A stretch of DNA of 64,000 nucleotides from Massilia endophytica (lineage in GTDB: Bacteria; Pseudomonadota; Gammaproteobacteria; Burkholderiales; Burkholderiaceae_D). The DNA is taken from the NCBI RefSeq assembly GCF_021165955.1, contig NZ_CP088952.1:4960001-5024000 (forward strand), given 5' to 3'. The notes beneath the pieces were generated by a model that was not told the origin of the DNA, did not search any database, and saw nothing but the letters and a program-made list of their open reading frames with translations. This document shows, one piece after another, positions 38,808 through 48,518 of this stretch; the first letter of the stretch is position 1, and each line of letters begins with the position of its first letter. The translations under genes were made by a program, and so were the position numbers.

Positions 38808-41800
38808 ATGACGATGATGCAAGGTTTTACCAATTCGGCCGATATGCGGGCTCTAAGCACCAGCTTCATCAATGGGCTGGGCACTGACGAGATCGCCGTG
38901 ATGACGTCCACGCAGCTGTCCTGGCTGACGACAGCACAAGTGCGTGCACTGAATTCCACGCAGATCGCCAGCATGACGACCACTGCGCAGCTGTCCGGTC
39001 TGGGTACCGAACAGGCGGCAGTGCTGGCCAGCGAGCAGCTGGCCGCGATCACCACCAACAACCTCGCCGTGCTCGGCACGGACGACGTCCGCGCGCTGGT
39101 GTCGACCGTGCTGAATACGCTGGCCACGGACAAGTTCCGTGCCCTGACCTCGAACCAGATCGGCGGCCTCTCCACCGCCCAGCTGTCCGCCCTCAACAGC
39201 CAGACCCTGAACGCCGGCCTGAGCAGCGTCCAGATCGCAGGCCTGACGACCCAGCAGGCAGCAGCCCTGACCTCGACCCAGCTGAACACGCTGAGCACCA
39301 ATGTGCTGTCGAACATCAGCACCGCTGACATCGCAGCCATCAAGACCCATTCCCTGGCCGGCCTGAACTCGACCCAGTTCGACGCCCTGAGCAGCAACCA
39401 GCTCCAGGGTCTGACCTCCTACCAGGCTGGCGCACTGAATGCGACCCAGGCTGCGGGCCTGACCAGCGCCGACCTCGGTATTCTCGAAACCGTCGACGCC
39501 AAGGCCCTGAAGACCAACTTCATCGCCGCCCTGAACTCCGTTCAGCTGAGCGGTATCGGCTCGAACCAGGTAGCTGTGCTGAGCAGCGCCCAGATCGCCC
39601 AGATCGCCGCGAACGCGTTCAACGCCGCTTTCGGCACGGACGACGTCGCTGCGCTGAACAGCTCTTCCATCGGCGGCCTGACCAGCGCCCAGCTGGCCGG
39701 CATGTCGAGCACCAATCTGCGCGCCATCGAGACCCAGGACCTGCGCGCCATCAAGACCAACGCCATCGTCGGCATCAACTCCTCGATCTTCGCCCAGCTG
39801 ACCACCGACCAGGTCGCTGCCCTGACGAGCGTGCAGATCTCCGCCCTGGGCACCAGCTATTCCCTGACCTCGGTGCAGGTGGCTGCCCTGAGCACCGCCC
39901 AGGCCGCCGGCCTGACTTCGGCACAGCTGAACGCGATGCCGACCTCGACGCTGGCACAGATGGGCACCGCCGCCCTGGCCGCGATCAAGACCAACGCCCT
40001 GGCCGGCATGAACTCCTACCAGTTCGACGCCCTCAACACGGCCCAGCTGGCTGCTCTGACCTCCGTGCAGGCCGGCGGGCTGAACTCGGTGCAGGCTGCA
40101 GGCCTGAGCAGCACCGACCTGGCCGCCCTGGAAACGGCCGACGTGAAGGCGCTGAAGACCAACTTCATCGCCGCCCTGAACTCGGTCCAGCTGAGCGGCA
40201 TCACCGCCGGCCAGGTTGGCGTGCTGAGCAGCGCGCAACTTGCCAACGTCGCTGCGAACGCCTTCAATGCCGCCTTCGGTACGGATGACATCGTCGCCCT
40301 GACCACCGCCAATATCGGCGGCCTGGGCAGCGCCCAGCTGGCCGCGATGACGAGCACCAACCTGCGCGCCATCGAGACCCAGGACCTGCGCGCCCTGAAG
40401 ACCACGGCCTTCGTCGGCATGACCTCGACCCAGTTCGGCCAGCTGACCACCACCCAGGTGAACGCCCTGACCTCGGCCCAGATCGCCGCGATGGGTTCGG
40501 GCTATGTGCTGACCTCGACCCAGATCGCCGCCATGACCAGTGCGCAGGCAGCGACCCTGACCTCGACCCAGCTGAACGGCCTGAGCACCGACTCCCTGGC
40601 CCAGCTGAGCACCGCTGCCATTCCGGCAATCAAGACCAACGCCCTGGCCGGCCTGAACTCCTACCAGTTCAACGCCCTGAACACGGCCCAGCTGGCAGCC
40701 CTGACCACGGTCCAGGCAGGCGCCCTGAACTCGGTGCAGGCCGCGGGCCTGAACAGCGCCGACCTGAGCACGCTGGAAACGGCCGATGTGAAGGCGCTGA
40801 AGACCAACTTCATCTCCTCCCTGAACTCGGTGCAGCTGAGCGGTGTGACCGCCGCCCAGGTGGCCGTGCTGAGCAGCGCGCAGATCGCCAACGTCGCCGC
40901 GAACGCCTTCAACAGCGCCTTCGGTACGGATGACATTGCCGCCCTGACCACGGCCAACATCGGCGGCCTGGGCAGCGCTCACCTGGCCGCGATGACGAGC
41001 ACCAACCTGCGCGCCATCGAGACCCAGGACCTGCGCGCCCTGAAGACCACGGCCTTCGTGGGTATGACCTCGACCCAGTTCGGCCAGCTGACCACCGACC
41101 AGGTGAACGCCCTGACCTCGGCCCAGATCTCCGCGATGGGTTCGGGCTACGTGCTGACCTCGACCCAGATCGCCGCCATGACCACCGCGCAGGCTGCGAC
41201 CCTGACCTCGACCCAGCTGAACGGCCTGACCACGGATTCCCTGGCCCAGCTGAACACCGCTGCCATGGCCGCGATCAAGACCAACGCCCTGGCCGGCCTG
41301 AACTCCTACCAGTTCAACGCCCTGAACACGGCGCAGCTGGCTGCCCTGACCACGGTCCAGGCAGGCGCCCTCAACTCGGTGCAGGCCGTGGGCCTGAACA
41401 GCGCCGACCTGAGCACCATGGAAACGGCCGATGTGAAGGCGCTGAAGACCAACTTCATCTCCGCCCTGAACTCGGTGCAGCTGAGCGGTGTCACCGCCGG
41501 CCAGGTGGCCGTGCTGAACAGCTCGCAGATCGCCAACATCGCTGCGAACGCCTTCAATGCCGCCTTCGGTACGGATGACATCGCCGCCCTGACCACCGCC
41601 AACATCGGCGGCCTGGGCAGCGCCCAGCTGGCCGCGATGACGAGCACCAACCTGCGCGCCATCGAGACCCAGGACATCCGCGCCCTGAAGACCACGGCCT
41701 TCGTCGGCATGACCTCGACCCAGTTCGGCCAGCTGACCACCGACCAGGTGAACGCCCTGACCTCGGCCCAGATCTCCGCGATGGGCTCCGGCTACGTGCT

Positions 41801-44800
41801 GACCTCGACCCAGATCGCCGCCATGACCACCGCGCAGGCTGCGACCCTGACCTCGACCCAGCTGAACGGTCTGACCACGGATTCCCTGGCCCAGCTGAAC
41901 ACCGCTGCCATGGCCGCGATCAAGACCAATGCCCTGGCTGGCCTGAACTCCTACCAGTTCAACGCCCTGAACACGGCCCAGCTGGCAGCCCTGACCACGC
42001 TGCAGGCGGGCTCGCTGAACTCGGTGCAGGCCGTGGGCCTGAACAGCGCCGACCTGAGCACGCTGGAAACGGCCGATGTGAAGGCGCTGAAGACCAACTT
42101 CATCTCGGCCCTGAACTCGGTGCAGCTGAGCGGCGTCACCGCCGCCCAGGTGGGCGTGCTGAGCAGCGCCCAGATCGCCAACGTGGCGGCGAATGCCTTC
42201 AACGCCGCCTTCGGTACGGATGACATCGCCGCTCTGACCACCGCCAACATCGGCGGCCTGGGCAGCGCCCAGCTGGCCGCGATGACGAGCACCAACCTGC
42301 GCGCCATCGAGACCCAGGACATCCGCGCCCTGAAGACCTCGGCCTTCGTGGGCATGACCTCCACACAGTTCGGCCAGCTGACCACGGATCAGGTGAACGC
42401 CCTGACCTCGGCCCAGATCGCCGCGATGGGTTCCGGCTACGTGCTGACCTCGAGCCAGATCGCCGCCATGACCACCGCGCAGGCAGCGACCCTGACCTCG
42501 ACCCAGCTGAACGGCCTGGGCACCGACTCGCTGGCCCAGCTGAACACCGCTGCCATGGCCGCGATCAAGACCAATGCCCTGGCCGGCCTGAACTCCTACC
42601 AGTTCAACGCCCTGAACACCGCCCAGCTGGCTGCCCTGACCACGGTCCAGGCAGGCGCGCTGAACTCGGTGCAGGCTGTGGGCCTGAACAGCGCCGACCT
42701 GAGCACGCTGGAAACGGCCGATGTGAAGGCGCTGAAGACCAACTTCATCTCGGCCCTGAACTCGGTGCAGCTGAGCGGCGTCACCGCCGCCCAGGTGGCC
42801 GTGCTGAGCAGCGCCCAGATCGCCAACGTGGCCGCGAATGCCTTCAACGCCGCCTTCGGTACGGATGACATCGCCGCCCTGACCACCGCCAACATCGGCG
42901 GCCTGGGCAGCGCTCACCTGGCCGCGATGACGAGCACCAACCTGCGCGCCATCGAGACCCAGGACATCCGCGCCCTGAAGACCAGCGCCTTCGTGGGCAT
43001 GACCTCGACCCAGTTCGGCCAGCTGACCACCGACCAGGTGAACGCCCTGAGCTCGGCCCAGATCTCCGCGATGGGTTCCGGCTACGTGCTGACCTCGAGC
43101 CAGATCGCCGCCATGACCACTGCGCAGGCTGCGACCCTGACCTCGACCCAGCTGAACGGTCTGGGCACGGATTCCCTGGCCCAGCTGAACACCGCTGCCA
43201 TGGCCGCGATCAAGACCAACGCCCTGGCCGGCCTGAACTCCTACCAGTTCAATGCCCTGAACACGGCCCAGCTGGCAGCCCTGACCACGGTCCAGGCTGG
43301 CGCGCTGAACGCCACCCAGGCGGCAGGCCTGAACAGCGCCGACCTGAGCACGCTGGAAACGGCCGACGTGAAGGCGCTGAAGACCAACTTCATCTCCGCG
43401 CTGAACTCGGTGCAGCTGAGCGGCGTCACCGCCGCCCAGGTGGGTGTGCTGAGCAGCGCGCAGATCGCCAACGTGGCGGCGAACGCCTTCAACGCCGCCT
43501 TCGGTACGGATGACATCGCCGCCTTGACCACCGCCAATATCGGCGGCCTGGGCAGCCAGCACCTGGCCGCGATGAGCAGCACCAACCTGCGCGCCATCGA
43601 GACCCAGGACATCCGCGCCCTGAAGACCTCGGCCTTCGTGGGCATGACCTCGACCCAGTTCGGCCAGCTGACCACCGACCAGGTGAATGTCCTGAGCTCG
43701 GCGCAGATCGCCGCGATGGGTTCGGGCTATGTGCTGAACTCGACGCAGATCGCCGGCATGACCACCGCGCAGGCCGCAACCCTGACCTCGACCCAGCTGA
43801 ACGGTCTGAGCACGGATTCCCTGGCCCAGCTGAACACCGCTGCCATGGCCGCGATCAAGACCAATGCCCTGGCCGGCCTGAACTCCTACCAGTTCAACGC
43901 CCTGAACACGGCCCAGCTGGCAGCCCTGACCACGGTCCAGGCTGGCGCGCTGAACGCCACCCAGGCGGCAGGCCTGAACAGCGCCGACCTGAGCACGCTG
44001 GAAACGGCCGACGTGAAAGCGCTGAAGACCAACTTCATCGCTGCCCTGAACTCGGTGCAGCTGAGCGGCGTCACCGCCGCCCAGGTGGGTGTGCTGAGCA
44101 GCGCGCAGATCGCCAACGTGGCGGCGAACGCCTTCAATACCGCCTTCGGTACGGATGACATCGCTGCCCTGAACACGGTGAATATCGGCGGCCTGACGAG
44201 CGCCCACCTGGCCGCGATGACGAGCACCAACCTGCGCGCCATCGAGACCCAGGACCTGCGCGGCCTGAAGACCAGCGCCTTCGCCGGCATGACGACGACC
44301 CAGTTCGCACAGCTGACCACCGACCAGGTGAATGCTCTGAGCTCGGCCCAGATCGCCGCGATGGGTTCGGCCTACTCGCTGACCTCGACCCAGATCCCGA
44401 CGATGAGCACCGCCCAGGCTGTGCTGCTGACCTCGACCCAGCTGAACGCCCTGAGCACGGACGCCCTGTCGCTGATGGGTACTTCGGCCCTGGCCGTGCT
44501 CAAGACCAGCGCCCTGGCCGGCCTGAACTCTTACCAGTTCAACGCCCTGAGCTCGACCCAGCTGCAAGCCCTGACCTCGGTCCAGGCTGGCGCGCTGACC
44601 GCGACCCAGGCAGCGGGCCTCACCAGCTCCGACCTCAGCATCGTCGAGACCGCCGATGTGAAGGCGCTGAAGACCAACTTCATCGCCGCCCTGAACTCGG
44701 TGCAACTGAGCGGTATCGCAGCGACTCAGGTGGCTGTGCTGAGCAGCGCCCAGCTGAGCAACGTGGCGGCTTCGGCCTTCACCTCCGCCTTCGGCACCGA

Positions 44801-46277
44801 CGACATCGCTGCGCTGACCACGGCCAACGTGGGCGGTCTGACGAGCGCCCAGGTAGCGGCCATGACCAGCACCAATCTGCGTGCCCTGGAAACGGCGGAC
44901 CTGCGTGCCCTGAAGACCAACGCCATCGCAGGCCTGAACAGCTCGACCTTCGGCACGCTGACGTCTGTCCAAGTGGGTGTCCTGAGCAGCAGCCAGATCT
45001 CGGCCCTGGGCACGTCCTACGCGCTCAATTCGGATCAGATCGCTGGTCTGCGCACCGAACAGGCTGTGAAGCTGACCTCGACGCAGATCAACGCAATGGC
45101 GACCTCGGCCTTGGCCCTGATGGCTACCAACAGCGTGGCGGCACTGTCGACCACGATGATCGGCGGCATGAGCACGGCGGCTGTCCAGGCGTTGACTTCG
45201 ACCCAAGTCATCGCGTTGACCTCGCTTCAGGTCCGCGCCTTGAACTCGGCACAGCTTGGCGCGCTGGGCACGCTGGAACTGAGTGTGATGGAAACGCAGG
45301 ACCTGCGTGCGATCAGCACGGCTGCCCTGACGGGTCTGAGCACGCAATACTTCAGCGCAATGACCACCGCGCAGATGCCGGCCCTCACCACTGCGCAAAT
45401 GCAGGCGATGACTTCGACCCAGCAGGCAGCGTGGAACAGCTCGCAGATCCAGGCCCTGACGGCGGCGCAGATGCCGTTCCTGAAGTCGACCCCGATCATC
45501 CTCGACCTGAACGGCGACGGCGTGAGCACCTTGGGTACCAACGCAGGTGTGCAGTTCGACATCTACGCCAGCGGCGCCAAGACCAACACCGGCTGGGTGG
45601 GCGGTGGCGACGGCCTGCTGGTCCTGGACCGCAACGGCGACGGCCAGATCAACGACGGCGGCGAGCTGTTCGGCAGCTCGGTCACCCTGGCTGACGGCAG
45701 CCGTGCGAAAGACGGCTACGTGGCGATGCAGGCCCTCGACAGCAATGGCGACGGCAAGCTGAGCGGCGAAGACAGCGCCTTCGGCGACCTGAAGGTCTGG
45801 GTCGACAACGGCGACGGCATCAGCCAGTCCGGCGAGCTGCGCAGCCTGAGCGACCTGGGCATCGTGAGCCTCGACCTGAACGCCCAGAGCAGCAGCGTGG
45901 AGCAGAACGGCAACACCATCGGCCTGACCTCGAGCTACACGACGGCCGACGGCGCCAGCCACGACATGGCCGACGTCTGGTTCCAGGTGAACGTGGATCA
46001 GGACGACCTGCGCAACAAGGTGGCCGGCCTGACCCAGGCACTGGGCGCCTTCAGCGAGCACGTGGCCCAGCCAGTACCGGGCACGGCGGTGAGCCTGCTG
46101 CAGAGCAGCGCGGCGCAGAGCGTGGGCCTGAACGTGGCGGCCATGGCCACGACGCTGAAGCAGTTCGGCGCCGACGGCAAGCTGCTGGAAGCCTCCGGCC
46201 TGGCCGGCTCCGAGAGCACCAAGCTCAAGGCGCTGCACCAGGAGCACAGCACCGGCTTCCTGGCAGTACCGAAGTAA
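38808..46277 (+). CDS. giant octapeptide-repeat type I secretion substrate
   Basis: A 2489-residue protein without signal peptide and, on reading it through, without a cysteine. From about residue 12 to 2228 it is built of an eight-residue repeat with consensus L-[TSN]-[ST]-x-[QD]-[ILVF]-x-[AG], for example LTSTQIAA. Nine 215-residue units (178-2112) form a higher-order tandem array. Residues 2229-2400 are an EF-hand-like calcium-binding domain (PIILDLNGDGV, GLLVLDRNGDGQI, LDSNGDGKLSGED, VWVDNGDGISQSGEL) of the sort found near the C-terminus of RTX-type exported proteins; the last ~90 residues likely carry the export signal. An AGGAG site precedes the ATG. Exporter genes follow directly. A surface adhesin or matrix protein is inferred. 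Confidence 0.9.
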   Translation: MTMMQGFTNSADMRALSTSFINGLGTDEIAVMTSTQLSWLTTAQVRALNSTQIASMTTTAQLSGLGTEQAAVLASEQLAAITTNNLAVLGTDDVRALVSTVLNTLATDKFRALTSNQIGGLSTAQLSALNSQTLNAGLSSVQIAGLTTQQAAALTSTQLNTLSTNVLSNISTADIAAIKTHSLAGLNSTQFDALSSNQLQGLTSYQAGALNATQAAGLTSADLGILETVDAKALKTNFIAALNSVQLSGIGSNQVAVLSSAQIAQIAANAFNAAFGTDDVAALNSSSIGGLTSAQLAGMSSTNLRAIETQDLRAIKTNAIVGINSSIFAQLTTDQVAALTSVQISALGTSYSLTSVQVAALSTAQAAGLTSAQLNAMPTSTLAQMGTAALAAIKTNALAGMNSYQFDALNTAQLAALTSVQAGGLNSVQAAGLSSTDLAALETADVKALKTNFIAALNSVQLSGITAGQVGVLSSAQLANVAANAFNAAFGTDDIVALTTANIGGLGSAQLAAMTSTNLRAIETQDLRALKTTAFVGMTSTQFGQLTTTQVNALTSAQIAAMGSGYVLTSTQIAAMTSAQAATLTSTQLNGLSTDSLAQLSTAAIPAIKTNALAGLNSYQFNALNTAQLAALTTVQAGALNSVQAAGLNSADLSTLETADVKALKTNFISSLNSVQLSGVTAAQVAVLSSAQIANVAANAFNSAFGTDDIAALTTANIGGLGSAHLAAMTSTNLRAIETQDLRALKTTAFVGMTSTQFGQLTTDQVNALTSAQISAMGSGYVLTSTQIAAMTTAQAATLTSTQLNGLTTDSLAQLNTAAMAAIKTNALAGLNSYQFNALNTAQLAALTTVQAGALNSVQAVGLNSADLSTMETADVKALKTNFISALNSVQLSGVTAGQVAVLNSSQIANIAANAFNAAFGTDDIAALTTANIGGLGSAQLAAMTSTNLRAIETQDIRALKTTAFVGMTSTQFGQLTTDQVNALTSAQISAMGSGYVLTSTQIAAMTTAQAATLTSTQLNGLTTDSLAQLNTAAMAAIKTNALAGLNSYQFNALNTAQLAALTTLQAGSLNSVQAVGLNSADLSTLETADVKALKTNFISALNSVQLSGVTAAQVGVLSSAQIANVAANAFNAAFGTDDIAALTTANIGGLGSAQLAAMTSTNLRAIETQDIRALKTSAFVGMTSTQFGQLTTDQVNALTSAQIAAMGSGYVLTSSQIAAMTTAQAATLTSTQLNGLGTDSLAQLNTAAMAAIKTNALAGLNSYQFNALNTAQLAALTTVQAGALNSVQAVGLNSADLSTLETADVKALKTNFISALNSVQLSGVTAAQVAVLSSAQIANVAANAFNAAFGTDDIAALTTANIGGLGSAHLAAMTSTNLRAIETQDIRALKTSAFVGMTSTQFGQLTTDQVNALSSAQISAMGSGYVLTSSQIAAMTTAQAATLTSTQLNGLGTDSLAQLNTAAMAAIKTNALAGLNSYQFNALNTAQLAALTTVQAGALNATQAAGLNSADLSTLETADVKALKTNFISALNSVQLSGVTAAQVGVLSSAQIANVAANAFNAAFGTDDIAALTTANIGGLGSQHLAAMSSTNLRAIETQDIRALKTSAFVGMTSTQFGQLTTDQVNVLSSAQIAAMGSGYVLNSTQIAGMTTAQAATLTSTQLNGLSTDSLAQLNTAAMAAIKTNALAGLNSYQFNALNTAQLAALTTVQAGALNATQAAGLNSADLSTLETADVKALKTNFIAALNSVQLSGVTAAQVGVLSSAQIANVAANAFNTAFGTDDIAALNTVNIGGLTSAHLAAMTSTNLRAIETQDLRGLKTSAFAGMTTTQFAQLTTDQVNALSSAQIAAMGSAYSLTSTQIPTMSTAQAVLLTSTQLNALSTDALSLMGTSALAVLKTSALAGLNSYQFNALSSTQLQALTSVQAGALTATQAAGLTSSDLSIVETADVKALKTNFIAALNSVQLSGIAATQVAVLSSAQLSNVAASAFTSAFGTDDIAALTTANVGGLTSAQVAAMTSTNLRALETADLRALKTNAIAGLNSSTFGTLTSVQVGVLSSSQISALGTSYALNSDQIAGLRTEQAVKLTSTQINAMATSALALMATNSVAALSTTMIGGMSTAAVQALTSTQVIALTSLQVRALNSAQLGALGTLELSVMETQDLRAISTAALTGLSTQYFSAMTTAQMPALTTAQMQAMTSTQQAAWNSSQIQALTAAQMPFLKSTPIILDLNGDGVSTLGTNAGVQFDIYASGAKTNTGWVGGGDGLLVLDRNGDGQINDGGELFGSSVTLADGSRAKDGYVAMQALDSNGDGKLSGEDSAFGDLKVWVDNGDGISQSGELRSLSDLGIVSLDLNAQSSSVEQNGNTIGLTSSYTTADGASHDMADVWFQVNVDQDDLRNKVAGLTQALGAFSEHVAQPVPGTAVSLLQSSAAQSVGLNVAAMATTLKQFGADGKLLEASGLAGSESTKLKALHQEHSTGFLAVPK
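39339..45143 (+). repeat. nine tandem 645-bp units inside the giant gene
   Basis: A landmark near IKTNALAG-LNSYQFNA recurs with an exact 645-bp step from 39339 to 44499, giving nine units without any insertion or deletion. Each 215-residue unit is 25 octapeptides plus one nine-residue (AFGTDDIAA type) and one six-residue (MGSGYV type) spacer. Middle units are nearly identical in DNA; the first and the last are the most diverged, the usual mark of unequal crossing-over within the array. Confidence 0.93.
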
Positions 46278-46322
46278 TCAGCCTCCGCGGGCCGGCTCCG
46301 GCCGGCCCCGGCGGTGCGACGG

Positions 46323-46355
46323 AACGGCAAGATTTCGGTCTTGCCGTTTTTTTTT
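46323..46355 (+). terminator. terminator after the giant gene
   Basis: A 10-bp stem AACGGCAAGA (46323-46332) with TCTTGCCGTT (46339-46348), loop TTTCGG, and a run of nine T. It separates the substrate gene from the exporter genes, so the latter need their own promoter or read-through. Confidence 0.93.
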
Positions 46356-46388
46356 CGGATGAAGCTATCCCTGCGGTAGAATCGGTTC

Positions 46389-48518
46389 ATGCAAGCGAAC
46401 TTTCCCCACACGGCAGTGCAATGCCTGACTGCCATCGCGCAGCACCACGGTCTGCAGATCAACCCGGAACGCCTGATCGACGACTACGCCCTCGGCGCGG
46501 AAGAGCCCGGTAACAACCTGCTGCTGCGCATGGCGGGCGACATCGGCATGAAGGCCAAGGTCGGCCGCCTGAGCTGGGAGGGCCTGCGCAAGCAGGGCGG
46601 CGTCTTCCCCCTCATGGCGCGCCTGCGCAACGGGCACATGGTCATCGTGGCCGGCCTGGGCGACAACGAGCAGGTGGCCGTGCTGGACCCGCAGCAGGGC
46701 GGCCTGGCCATGGAAGCGCGCGAGGCCTTCTGCGCGCGCTGGGAGGGCGAGGTGCTGTTCGTGCGGCGCCAGCACAAGCTGAGCGACCCCAACCAGCCTT
46801 TCGGCCTGCGCTGGTTCATTCCCGAGATTCTCAAGCAGAAGACGGCCTACCGCGACATCTTCATCGCCGCCGTGGCGATCCAGGTGCTGTCCCTGGCCTC
46901 GCCCATGTTCTTCCAGCTGGTGATCGATAAGGTGCTGACCCACCAGAGCGTGACCACGCTGTGGGTGCTGACGGTGGGCGTGGTGATCGCGCTCGGCTTC
47001 GAGGCGGCCCTGGGCTATGTGCGGCAGATGCTCACCATCGCCGCCTCCAACAAGATCGACATGCGCCTGACCCGGCGCACCTTCGCTCACCTGCTGAGCT
47101 TGCCGATCGACTACTTCGAGAGCAGCACGGCCGGCATCATCGCCCGCCACATGCAGCAGCTCGACCGCATCCGCAACTTCCTCACGGGCCGCCTCTTCAT
47201 GACGGCCCTGGACCTGATCTCCCTGGTGGTCTTCATCCCTATCCTGTTCTCCTATTCGGTGCTGCTGGCCACGCTCGTGCTGGTGTTCGCGGCCCTGATC
47301 GGCGGCATCGTGATGGCCATGGTGCCCACCTTCCAGCGCCGCCTGCACGCCATGTACGCAGCCGAAGGCCAGCGCCAGGCCATGCTGGTGGAAACCATCC
47401 ACGGCATGCGCACGGTGAAGGCCCTGGCCATCGAGCCCAGCCAGCGCCGCATCTGGGACCAGCGCTCGGCCGAGGCGGTCACCATGCACTACCGGGTGGG
47501 CAAGCTGGGCCTGACGGGCAATGCCATCACGGACTTCCTCAGCAAGCTGCTGCCCGTGCTCATCATCGTGCTCGGCGCCCAGTCCGTGTTCGACCAGACC
47601 ATGACCATCGGCGCCCTGATCGCCTTCCAGATGCTGTCCCAGCGCGTCACCAACCCCCTGATTTCCGTGGTGGGCCTGGTCAACGAATACCAGGAAACGG
47701 CGCTCTCCGTGCGCATGCTGGGCGAGGTGATGAACCGCGCGCCGGAAGGGCGCAGCGGGGCGGGCGGCCTGCGCCCCGTGCTGCAGGGCGAGATCCGCTT
47801 CGAGGACGTAACCTTCCGCTACCCCGGCTCGCCCAACACGGCCCTGGACCGCACCAGCTTCACCATCAAGCCCGGCACCGTGGTCGGCATCGTGGGCCGC
47901 AGCGGCTCGGGCAAGACCACCCTGACCAAGGTCATCCAGGGCCTCTACGCCGTACAGGAAGGCATCGTGCGCTTCGACGGAACGGACGCGCGCGAGATCG
48001 AGCTGCCCCACCTGCGGCGCCAGATCGGCGTCGTGCTGCAGGAGAACTTCCTCTTCCGCGGCACCGTGCGCGAGAATCTCACCGTCACCAAGCCGGACGC
48101 CACCTTCGAGGAGATCGCCGCCGCGGCCGCGGCCGCGGGCGCGGACGAATTCATCGAGCGCCTGCCGCAGGGCTACGACACCCTGCTCGAAGAGAACGCC
48201 TCCAACCTGTCCGGCGGCCAGAAGCAGCGCCTGTCCATCGCGCGCTCCCTGCTGGCCAAGCCCCGCATCCTCATCCTGGACGAAGCGGCCAGCGCCCTCG
48301 ATCCGGAGAGCGAAGCCATCTTCATCAACAACCTGTCGAAAATTGCCGTGGGCCGCACCGTGGTGATGATCTCGCACCGCCTCTCCACCCTGGTCAATGC
48401 CGACGCCATCCTCGTGATGCAGCGCGGCCGCCTGGTGGACGCCGGCACCCACAAAGAGCTGCTGGAGCGCAGCGACACCTATCAGCACCTATGGAACCAA
48501 CAAACAAGCCATCTGTGA
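46389..48518 (+). CDS. type I secretion ABC exporter, HlyB-like
   Basis: A 709-residue ABC transporter. Residues 1-125 form a C39 peptidase-like domain that keeps NGHMVIV and VLDPQQGG but lacks the DCG catalytic cysteine motif (HTAVQCLTAIAQHHG instead), so it should bind and guide substrate rather than cut it. Six membrane helices follow (about 150-440). The ATPase has Walker A GRSGSGKTT (503-511), signature LSGGQKQRLSIARSLL, Walker B ILILDEAASALD and the ISHRLST switch. It is placed to export the giant calcium-binding protein next door. TAGAAT at 46377-46382 lies 6 nt before the ATG with no Shine-Dalgarno, hinting at a leaderless transcript. Confidence 0.92.
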   Translation: MQANFPHTAVQCLTAIAQHHGLQINPERLIDDYALGAEEPGNNLLLRMAGDIGMKAKVGRLSWEGLRKQGGVFPLMARLRNGHMVIVAGLGDNEQVAVLDPQQGGLAMEAREAFCARWEGEVLFVRRQHKLSDPNQPFGLRWFIPEILKQKTAYRDIFIAAVAIQVLSLASPMFFQLVIDKVLTHQSVTTLWVLTVGVVIALGFEAALGYVRQMLTIAASNKIDMRLTRRTFAHLLSLPIDYFESSTAGIIARHMQQLDRIRNFLTGRLFMTALDLISLVVFIPILFSYSVLLATLVLVFAALIGGIVMAMVPTFQRRLHAMYAAEGQRQAMLVETIHGMRTVKALAIEPSQRRIWDQRSAEAVTMHYRVGKLGLTGNAITDFLSKLLPVLIIVLGAQSVFDQTMTIGALIAFQMLSQRVTNPLISVVGLVNEYQETALSVRMLGEVMNRAPEGRSGAGGLRPVLQGEIRFEDVTFRYPGSPNTALDRTSFTIKPGTVVGIVGRSGSGKTTLTKVIQGLYAVQEGIVRFDGTDAREIELPHLRRQIGVVLQENFLFRGTVRENLTVTKPDATFEEIAAAAAAAGADEFIERLPQGYDTLLEENASNLSGGQKQRLSIARSLLAKPRILILDEAASALDPESEAIFINNLSKIAVGRTVVMISHRLSTLVNADAILVMQRGRLVDAGTHKELLERSDTYQHLWNQQTSHL

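Noticed and set aside
39339..45143. Possible CRISPR array or integron because of regular repeats
   Set aside because: The period is 645 bp, units are contiguous without unique spacers, and all copies stay in one protein frame.
38853..46247. A 2464-codon open frame antisense to the giant repeat gene
   Set aside because: It mirrors the repeat in the opposite strand; the plus frame has a ribosome-binding site, a recognisable calcium-binding domain and exporter genes next to it, while the antisense product is low-complexity Gly/His/Arg with no motif.
38808..46277. RTX nonapeptide toxin
   Set aside because: No GGxGxDxxx repeats are present; the repeat is eight residues long with Leu and Gln as main marks. 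Only the C-terminal EF-hand-like domain is shared with RTX-type proteins.
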